DNA of 19,670 nucleotides. Origin: JBFKQC01 sp041627895 (GTDB lineage: Bacteria; Pseudomonadota; Alphaproteobacteria; Rhodobacterales; Rhodobacteraceae). Made by a program: the position numbers and the translations under genes. Positions 13,349 to 19,670 of this stretch are shown here, one piece after another. The stretch is from contig JBFKQC010000072.1 of NCBI GenBank assembly GCA_041627895.1, positions 1-19,670 of the forward strand, read 5' to 3'. Every line of letters begins with the position of its first letter. Positions within the stretch are counted from its first letter, which is position 1. The notes under the pieces are model-generated. The model had not been told where the DNA came from. It searched no databases and saw nothing but the letters and a program-made list of their open reading frames with translations.

Positions 13349-13684
13349 ATGACCACCGACGGACAGAGATGGCACGACATGGGCGGCCGGCCCGCGGGCC
13401 CGGTCGACCGGGCCGAGCATGACTATTCGCTCTGGGAAAAGCGCGTCGACGCGCTTTTGGTGCTGGCGCAGACCGAGGGGCTGTTCACGGTCGACGGGCT
13501 GCGCCGGGCGCTCGAGGACATGGGCGAGGACGCCTTCGAGACCATGAGCTATTACGAGCGCTGGATCGCCGCGATCAACCAGAACCTTGTCGAGGCCGGG
13601 GTCTACACGCTGGCCGAACTCGGCGAGCGGATGCAGGCCGTCAGCGCCCGCGGCGCCACCTATGGCGAGGCCGCCGATGGCTGA
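13349..13684 (+). CDS. Nitrile hydratase beta-subunit N-terminal half (ScnB / accessory-protein-like)
   Basis: A 111-aa soluble protein matching only the helical N-terminal half of nitrile hydratase beta. It has MGGRPAG near the start, a WEKRVDALLVLAQTEGLF helix, VDGLRRALEDM, and the hallmark MSYYERWIAAINQNLVEAGV (66-85) followed by LAELGERM. In full beta subunits, and from memory in thiocyanate hydrolase, this part carries one of the two Arg residues that bind the oxidised active-site cysteines; here Arg52 or Arg53 in DGLRRAL is the candidate. A related class is the nitrile hydratase accessory proteins, but this is the only N-half in the operon, so a structural role is favoured. ATG 13349 is chosen as the start; no ribosome site, possibly leaderless. 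It overlaps the cupin gene by 8 bp. Confidence 0.8.
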   Translation: MTTDGQRWHDMGGRPAGPVDRAEHDYSLWEKRVDALLVLAQTEGLFTVDGLRRALEDMGEDAFETMSYYERWIAAINQNLVEAGVYTLAELGERMQAVSARGATYGEAADG

Positions 13685-14183
13685 TGCGCCGCTGATCCTG
13701 CGGGCCGCCGAGATCGCCGGGCGGGCCTTCGAATTCCGCCACCCGCTGGACCATAACGCCGAACTCACGCTCTGCCCGCTGAGCCATGCCACCGGGCTGA
13801 CCAACACTTCGGTCAGCCTGTCGCACCTCGCCCCGGGGCGCTGTTCCTACCCCAAGCACCGGCACCTCGCCGCCGACGAGTGGGTCTACATCCTTTCGGG
13901 CACGGCGACGCTGGCGCTGGACGACCAGACCCACGACATCGGCCCCGGCGATTTCGCCGCCTTCCCGGCCGGCGGGCCGGCGCACAAGCTGACCAATTCC
14001 GGCGCCGAGACGCTGGTCTACCTGATGGGCGGCGCGAGGGCGGCGCTGGAGGTCGCGGATTTCCCCGAACAGGGCAAGCGCATCACCTTCCGCGGCGACG
14101 GCCCCGGGCTGACCGCCGAAATCGGCCCGCTCGACGCGCAGGCGCCGTTCGATTTCTTCGCCAGGACCCGCGAAGATGGCTGA
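13676..14183 (+). repeat. 9-bp direct repeats GATGGCTGA bracketing the cupin gene
   Basis: gatggctga occurs at 13676-13684 and 14175-14183. Each copy contains both the stop of the upstream gene (…GAT GGC TGA, ending Asp-Gly) and the start of the downstream gene (ATG GCT GA…, Met-Ala-Asp/Glu), an 8-bp overlap. Removing one copy plus the cupin gene would leave the N-half gene overlapping the C-half gene by the same 8 bp. Confidence 0.9.
13677..14183 (+). CDS. Cupin-domain protein embedded in the nitrile hydratase operon
   Basis: A 168-aa single-domain cupin. Motif 1 is visible as PKHRHLAADEWVYILSG (59-75), with His61, His63 and Glu68 as metal ligands. Motif 2 is GDFAAFPAGGPAHKLTN (91-107), with His103 as the fourth ligand. 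The domain is therefore metal-competent. Cupins of this type can be isomerases, dioxygenases or simple ligand binders, and no catalytic specificity can be read. It overlaps the N-half gene upstream and the C-half gene downstream by the same 8 bp, so all three should be translated in tight coupling. A place in metal loading, cysteine oxidation, or processing of the product is possible but inferred only from context. Confidence 0.85.
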   Translation: MADAPLILRAAEIAGRAFEFRHPLDHNAELTLCPLSHATGLTNTSVSLSHLAPGRCSYPKHRHLAADEWVYILSGTATLALDDQTHDIGPGDFAAFPAGGPAHKLTNSGAETLVYLMGGARAALEVADFPEQGKRITFRGDGPGLTAEIGPLDAQAPFDFFARTREDG

Positions 14184-14445
14184 GCGGGTCCGGGTCCGCG
14201 CGATGATGCCGCCCGGCCACGTGCGCACGCCGGCCTACCTGCGCGGCAGGACCGGCGTGATCGAGCGCGCGCTCGGGCGTTTCGGCAACCCCGAGGAACT
14301 GGCCTATGGCCGCCGGGGCGACAGGCGCGAGCTTTTCCGCGTGCGCTTTACGATGGCCGAGATCTGGGGCGACGCGGCGGAAAACCCGTCCGACACGCTG
14401 GAGGCGGAGATTTATGGCCACTGGCTGGAACGGGCCGAGGACTAA
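14176..14445 (+). CDS. Nitrile hydratase beta-subunit C-terminal half (ScnA-like, SH3-like fold)
   Basis: An 89-aa protein matching only the SH3-like C-terminal half of nitrile hydratase beta. It contains MMPPGHVRTPAYLRGRTGVIE (10-30), the family signature GHxRxPxYxRGxxGxI, then GNPEELAYG, ELFRVRFTMAEIWG and a final YGHWLE. From memory of known structures, the Arg of the GHxR motif (here Arg17) hydrogen-bonds the oxidised cysteines of the alpha subunit. NPEELAYG and RVRF…IWG also resemble thiocyanate hydrolase alpha (ScnA). ATG 14176 overlaps the cupin stop by 8 bp; the gene ends 4 bp before the alpha-type gene. The beta subunit is thus supplied by two polypeptides. Confidence 0.88.
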   Translation: MAERVRVRAMMPPGHVRTPAYLRGRTGVIERALGRFGNPEELAYGRRGDRRELFRVRFTMAEIWGDAAENPSDTLEAEIYGHWLERAED

Positions 14446-14449
14446 GCGC

Positions 14450-15100
14450 ATGCCGCACGACCATCACGACCACCTGTCACCCTCGGGCCATCCCTTCCGC
14501 CCCGACGACGACGTACCCCTGAGCTATTGGCAGACGATGGAAATCGCGATCCGCGAGCTTCTGATCGAGAAGGGTGTGAGCACCGCCCAGGCGATCGCCC
14601 GCCAGATCGACGCGATGGATGCACGCTCGCCCGCGAACGGCGCCGCGGTGGTGGCCCGCGCCTGGACCGATCCGGCCTTCAGGGCGCGGCTTCTGGACGA
14701 CGCGGGCGCGGCGGCGCGCGAGATGGGCTTTGACATCGGGCCGATGCACCTGATCGCGGTCGAGAACACCGCCGAAGTGCACAACATGATCGTCTGCACG
14801 CTGTGTTCCTGCTATCCGCGCAACCTTCTGGGCCTGCCGCCCGACTGGTACAAGAGCCGCGCCTACCGCTCGCGCGCCGTGCAAGAGCCGCGCAGCGTCC
14901 TGCGCGAGTTCGGCGTCGATCTGCCCGGTCACGTGACGGTGCGGGTCCACGATTCGACCGCCGACATGCGCTATATCGTGCTGCCCGCCCGGCCCGCCGG
15001 CACCGAGCGGCTCGACGAGGCGGCGCTGGCCGCGCTGGTCACGCGGGACTCGATGATCGGCACCGGACTGCCCCGATCCCCCGCCGCGCCGCCGGAATGA
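14450..15100 (+). CDS. Nitrile hydratase alpha-type catalytic subunit, cobalt motif (ScnC-like)
   Basis: Catalytic subunit of 216 aa. It hydrates a nitrile to an amide, or hydrolyses thiocyanate to carbonyl sulfide and ammonia if it is a thiocyanate hydrolase. The metal site is VCTLCSC (115-121): Cys116, Cys119 and Cys121 with Ser120. In this family two of these cysteines are oxidised, and Thr after the first Cys marks the cobalt type. Conserved flanks are present: WTDPAFRARLL, CYPRNLLGLPPDWYKSRAYRSRAV, VLREFGVDLP, VRVHDSTADMRYIVLP, RPAGTE and LVTRDSMIG. The N terminus is His-rich (His3, 5, 6, 8, 14), which could help capture metal. ATG 14450 is 4 bp after the C-half gene; the stop overlaps the next start as ATGA. 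The substrate is not decided by sequence. Confidence 0.92.
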   Translation: MPHDHHDHLSPSGHPFRPDDDVPLSYWQTMEIAIRELLIEKGVSTAQAIARQIDAMDARSPANGAAVVARAWTDPAFRARLLDDAGAAAREMGFDIGPMHLIAVENTAEVHNMIVCTLCSCYPRNLLGLPPDWYKSRAYRSRAVQEPRSVLREFGVDLPGHVTVRVHDSTADMRYIVLPARPAGTERLDEAALAALVTRDSMIGTGLPRSPAAPPE

Positions 15101-15984
15101 ACCGCTTTGCCCGGCTCGGGGCGAACGCGCAGGGCATCCTCCTGATGATCGCCGCGGTGTTCTTCTTCTCCGCCATGGACGTGATCGCCAAGGCGATCGC
15201 GCACCGCACCGACACCGTGATGGCGATCTGGGCGCGCTATGCCGGGCAGACCGCGGTGGTGTTCGTCCTGGTGCTGCCGCGGGTCCGGCGCGTGCTGCGC
15301 ACCCGGTATCCCTGGCTGCAGCTGATGCGTTCGGTGTTCCTTCTGGGGGCGACGACGTGCTTCTTCTTCGGCTTCGTCGCCATCGGGCTGGCGAACGCGG
15401 CGGCGATCATGTCGGTGAACCCGGTGCTGATCACGCTCGGCGCCGCGCTGTTCCTGGGCGAGCGCTTCGGGCTCAGGCGCGCCGTGGGCGTGGGCGCCGC
15501 GCTGGCCGGCGCGCTGATCGTGATCCGGCCGGGCGGCCAGGTGTTCTCGGCCGCGGCGCTGCTGCCGTTCGGCGCGGCGGTGCTTTACTCGGGATACGCG
15601 CTGACCACCCGCTTCGTCGGCCGCGACGAGGATGCCTGGACCTCGCTGCTTTACACCGCGGCCTTCGGCGCGGTGGCGGTCAGCCCGGTGGTGCCGTTCT
15701 TCTGGGTGCCGCCCGACGCGCCGACGGTCGCCATGATGCTCGGCATCGGCGCGATCGGTGCGCTCGGGCATTTCTGCCTGATCCGCGCGCTGATGGCGGC
15801 CGAGGCCGGCACGATCGCGCCGTTTTCCTATGTCGGGCTTCTGTTCGCGACGTTCTGGGGGATGGCGGTCTTTGCCGAGTTTCCGGGCCGCACGACCTAT
15901 CTGGGCGCGCTTGTGATCGTCGGGGCCGGGCTCTATGTCTGGCACCGCGAAACCCGGGCGGCGCGCGTGGCCGCCGCCGAATAG
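15097..15984 (+). CDS. EamA/DMT-family transporter coupled to nitrile hydratase genes
   Basis: Inner-membrane protein of 295 aa with about ten helices in two EamA repeats. Repeat 1 includes NAQGILLMIAAVFFFSAMDVIAK and LMRSVFLLGATTCFFFGFVAIG with NAAAIMSVNPVLITLGAALFLGE, the usual EamA end. Repeat 2 runs from about 150 to 285 and closes with APFSYVGLLFATFWGMAVFAE and LGALVIVGAGLYVW. The family exports or imports small metabolites. Start ATG 15097 shares ATGA with the alpha-type subunit stop, so it is almost certainly co-translated with it. It may move the substrate, the amide or acid product, or be a drug/metabolite exporter by chance linkage. The acyltransferase gene begins 7 bp after its stop. 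Confidence 0.9.
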   Translation: MNRFARLGANAQGILLMIAAVFFFSAMDVIAKAIAHRTDTVMAIWARYAGQTAVVFVLVLPRVRRVLRTRYPWLQLMRSVFLLGATTCFFFGFVAIGLANAAAIMSVNPVLITLGAALFLGERFGLRRAVGVGAALAGALIVIRPGGQVFSAAALLPFGAAVLYSGYALTTRFVGRDEDAWTSLLYTAAFGAVAVSPVVPFFWVPPDAPTVAMMLGIGAIGALGHFCLIRALMAAEAGTIAPFSYVGLLFATFWGMAVFAEFPGRTTYLGALVIVGAGLYVWHRETRAARVAAAE

Positions 15985-15991
15985 GCGCAGC

Positions 15992-16873
15992 ATGGCTAGG
16001 ACAAGACGCGGCCCGGCGGAATACCTGCAGAACCTGGCGATCCGTGCGGTGATCGGGCTGGCGCTGGCGCTGCCCTACCGCTGGCGGGTGCCGTTCGCGG
16101 GCTGGGTCGTGGCGCGGCTGGCCGCACCGATTGCCGGCTGGGACCGGCGGGTGCGCGACAATCTTGCGCTGATCTGGCCGGACATGCCGCGCGCCGAGGT
16201 GCGCCGGCTGATGCGCGCTGTGCCGGACAATTTCGGCCGCTCGCTGATCGAGAGCTTTTCCGGCCCGGATTTCACCGCCCGCGTGGCCGCGGTGCGGCTC
16301 CGGGGCGAGGGCGTCGCCGCGCTGGAAGGCGCCCGCGACGCGGGCCGCCCGGCGATCCTGGTGACCGGGCATTTCGGCAATCACCAGGCGCCCCGCGCCG
16401 CGCTGATCGCGCAGGGCTACCGGGTGGGTGGGCTCTACATGCCGATGACCAACGCCTATTTCAACGACCGCTACGTGGCCGAGATGGCGCGGCTGGGCGA
16501 GCCGCTGTTCGAGCGCTCGCCCAGGGGCCTGGCGCAGATGGTGCGGTTCCTGCGATCCGGCGGCATGGTCGGCATGGTGGCCGATCACTACATGGCGCAC
16601 GGCGAGCCGATCGACTTCATGGGCCACCCGGCCTGGACCGCGCTGTCGGCGGCCGAGATGGCGGTGAAATACGATGCGCTGGTGGTGCCGATCTACGGGC
16701 TGCGGCGCGACGACGGGATCGGCTTCGACATCATCGTCGACGCCCCGGTGCCGCACGGCCCGCCGGTCGAGATGACCCGGACGCTGAACGAAAGCCTGGA
16801 ACGGCTGGTGCATGCCCATCCCGAGCAATGGTTCTGGATCCACCGCCGCTGGAAGACGCCGCCGGACAGGTAG
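15992..16873 (+). CDS. Lysophospholipid/lauroyl acyltransferase (LpxL/HtrB-like)
   Basis: Membrane-associated acyltransferase of 293 aa that would transfer a fatty acyl chain to lipid A precursor or a related lipid. Family features are an N-terminal hydrophobic segment (about 18-46), RRVRDNLALIWPDMP (52-66), VTGHFGNHQAPR (124-135), GGMVGMVADHY (200-210), VVPIYGLRR and the closing PEQWFWIHRRWK (277-288). The catalytic motif in this family is HX4(D/E). Here it reads His127-Phe-Gly-Asn-His-Gln132, so the acidic residue is replaced by Gln. Activity is therefore uncertain, or another residue takes part. ATG 15992 follows the transporter stop by 7 bp; an open frame 19 codons upstream lies inside the transporter gene and is not used. 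Confidence 0.87.
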   Translation: MARTRRGPAEYLQNLAIRAVIGLALALPYRWRVPFAGWVVARLAAPIAGWDRRVRDNLALIWPDMPRAEVRRLMRAVPDNFGRSLIESFSGPDFTARVAAVRLRGEGVAALEGARDAGRPAILVTGHFGNHQAPRAALIAQGYRVGGLYMPMTNAYFNDRYVAEMARLGEPLFERSPRGLAQMVRFLRSGGMVGMVADHYMAHGEPIDFMGHPAWTALSAAEMAVKYDALVVPIYGLRRDDGIGFDIIVDAPVPHGPPVEMTRTLNESLERLVHAHPEQWFWIHRRWKTPPDR

Positions 16874-16993
16874 CGCCGCTGCGCGCGGCCCGATACCGGG
16901 GCGATCACCCGCCGCCTGCCCCGCCCGCCAGAGCCCGCAGGGCGGCGGCGGGGAAGACATGCGCCGCCGCAGGCGGCCCAATCGGAAAGCGGC
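16874..16993. other. Convergent intergenic region with stem-loop
   Basis: A 120-bp gap between converging acyltransferase and DUF1223 genes. gccgcc (16963-16968) and ggcggc (16972-16977) form a short stem with a 3-base loop, and other GC stems are possible near 16911-16950. No T tract is seen on either strand, so termination is unclear. Confidence 0.4.
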
Positions 16994-17692
16994 TCAGCGC
17001 AGGTGGGCGGCGGCGACGATGGGCCCGTGGCCGGGTTTCTGCAGGATCACCGCGACCGGGCCGTCGCCCTCGATCTCGGCCTGCATCTCCAGCGGCGCCG
17101 CGCCGTCCCAGGTGCCGAGCACGCGCCACTCGGTGACGATGTTGGCATAGGTCAGCGTCTTGCCGGCATTCTCGCCATGGCGGATATCGACCGTGTCGCG
17201 CGGCAGGTAGCGCACCAGTTGCACGACCACGTCGCGCGCGCCTCCGGCGGCGGGGCGGGCGCGGATATCCACCGTGGTGCCGTTGCGGACCGCCGAGACC
17301 TCGACGGCGGCGGGCCGCTCGGCATGATCCTCGATCAGCTTGGCCAGCCGCATCGGCTTGTAGCCGACGACGTGGTCGATGCCGCCGACGATCATCTGCG
17401 GCGTATAGATCGTGCGCTGGCCCGCGGCGCGGGCATAGGCCTTCTGCCGCTTGGTGAAGGCCGGGTTCGCGTGGCTGTCCTTCCAGCCGATGTAATCCCA
17501 GTAGTCGACATGCAGCGCCAGCGGGATCACGTCGTCGCGCTCGGTCAGTTCCACCAGCAGCGCATCTGCCGGCGGGCAGGACGAGCAGCCCTGGCTGGTG
17601 TAAAGCTCGATCACCACGGGGTCGGCCCTTGTCCCGGGGGCCACGGCCAACAGCGCCAGGGCCGTCCCGAAAGCTGCCAAGATGCCGCGCAT
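16994..17692 (-). CDS. Secreted DUF1223 protein, thioredoxin-like fold
   Basis: A 232-aa exported protein of the DUF1223 family. The signal peptide is about 1-23 (MRGILAAFGTALALLAVAPGTRA). The mature protein opens with PVVIELYTSQGCSSCPPADALL, where Cys36 and Cys39 form a CxxC in thioredoxin-like position, so thiol redox activity in the periplasm is plausible. HVDYWDYIGWKDSHANP and TIYTPQMIVGGIDHVVGY are further family marks, followed by a C-terminal beta-rich half. AGGGG lies 8 bases before ATG 17692. The open frame extends far upstream to 19087 only as antisense to acnA and is ignored. The gene is divergent from acnA, an arrangement I recall as common in related genomes. Confidence 0.9.
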   Translation of the reverse strand: MRGILAAFGTALALLAVAPGTRADPVVIELYTSQGCSSCPPADALLVELTERDDVIPLALHVDYWDYIGWKDSHANPAFTKRQKAYARAAGQRTIYTPQMIVGGIDHVVGYKPMRLAKLIEDHAERPAAVEVSAVRNGTTVDIRARPAAGGARDVVVQLVRYLPRDTVDIRHGENAGKTLTYANIVTEWRVLGTWDGAAPLEMQAEIEGDGPVAVILQKPGHGPIVAAAHLR

Positions 17693-17917
17693 GACCGATC
17701 CCCTTTCGCCTCGCCCCCCCAGATACCTACTGAAACCGGCCCCTAACCGCCAATCAAGGTTTAGCGAGCGAACGGTAACGCGCGATGAAGGCGGAGAGAG
17801 CAATTGCGCCTCGGTGCACAATGGTATACAGAGTTTCCAGCCCCGGTTCCGCCGCCGTCCGCGCGGCCCCCGCGACCGGGATTTCCGGATTCCCGCCCCT
17901 GCCTGGAGGAGACGCCA
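17693..17917. other. Divergent regulatory region between DUF1223 gene and acnA
   Basis: A 225-bp gap that is AT-richer than its surroundings in the middle, serving both genes. On the minus strand TTGATT (17752-17757) could be a -35 box for the DUF1223 gene, but no good -10 was found. No gene is supported; a frame starting at 17785 overlaps acnA out of frame. Confidence 0.5.
17805..17831 (+). promoter_or_regulatory. Possible acnA promoter with extended -10
   Basis: TATACA (17826-17831) is preceded by TGG, giving an extended -10. TTGCGC (17805-17810) lies 15 bases upstream as a weak -35. The start of transcription would be near 17838, leaving an 80-base leader that ends in GGAGG before ATG 17918. 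Confidence 0.4.

Positions 17918-19670
<1,753 letters not shown>

Noticed and set aside
13349..14445. Frameshift or pseudogene explanation for the split beta subunit
   Set aside because: Both halves have proper starts, stops and conserved motifs, a complete cupin gene lies between, and three-subunit relatives are known.
16963..16977. Rho-independent terminator for the converging genes
   Set aside because: The stem is short and no T run follows on either strand, so it is only noted as a stem-loop.

Overview
This window looks like chromosomal DNA of a high-GC alphaproteobacterium, most likely a member of the Rhodobacteraceae/Roseobacter group. The evidence is very high GC with strong G/C preference at third codon positions, a GGAG-type ribosome binding site before most genes, and family-typical content: a TTG-started PotA-like ATPase, an alpha/beta-hydrolase-OsmC fusion, DUF6314, DUF1223 divergent from acnA, and an ESTE-type FliG. 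No rRNA, tRNA, phage, IS element or CRISPR was recognised. Assignments come from reading the sequence and from remembered family features; no database search was run.

Layout. (1) 1-4986, minus strand: a Pot-type ABC importer operon, read right to left as ATPase, periplasmic binding protein, a small DUF1330 protein, a 517-aa permease with a very large periplasmic insert, and a second permease cut by the left window edge. (2) 5159-6658, minus: a secreted TPR-like protein and a membrane-anchored endonuclease/exonuclease/phosphatase-fold protein. (3) 6821-8038, plus: a hydrolase-OsmC fusion. It converges on a YdcZ-type DMT membrane protein (8099-8542, minus), whose upstream region carries nine copies of an 8-bp tandem repeat. 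(4) 8873-9615, minus: two overlapping small genes, a secreted protein and a DUF6314 protein. (5) 9698-11946, plus: purB and two small secreted proteins that share a CxxGxxW...C mini-motif, followed by a T-tract terminator. (6) 12085-13143, plus: an isolated fliG. (7) 13349-15984, plus: a compact nitrile hydratase / thiocyanate hydrolase-like operon. (8) 15992-16873, plus: a LpxL/HtrB-like acyltransferase. (9) 16994-17692, minus: a secreted DUF1223 protein, divergent from acnA (17918 to the right edge, incomplete).

The most interesting part is region 7. The beta subunit of a cobalt-type nitrile hydratase is split into an N-half gene and a C-half gene, as in three-subunit thiocyanate hydrolase. 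A cupin gene sits exactly between the halves, and identical 9-bp sequences (GATGGCTGA) mark both junctions. The alpha-type subunit, with a VCTLCSC metal motif and a His-rich N terminus, follows. An EamA/DMT transporter then overlaps it by ATGA. The halves, cupin, catalytic subunit and transporter look co-translated and so probably form one functional unit: metal-dependent hydration or hydrolysis of a nitrile- or thiocyanate-like substrate, with linked transport. No separate metallochaperone/activator gene is visible.
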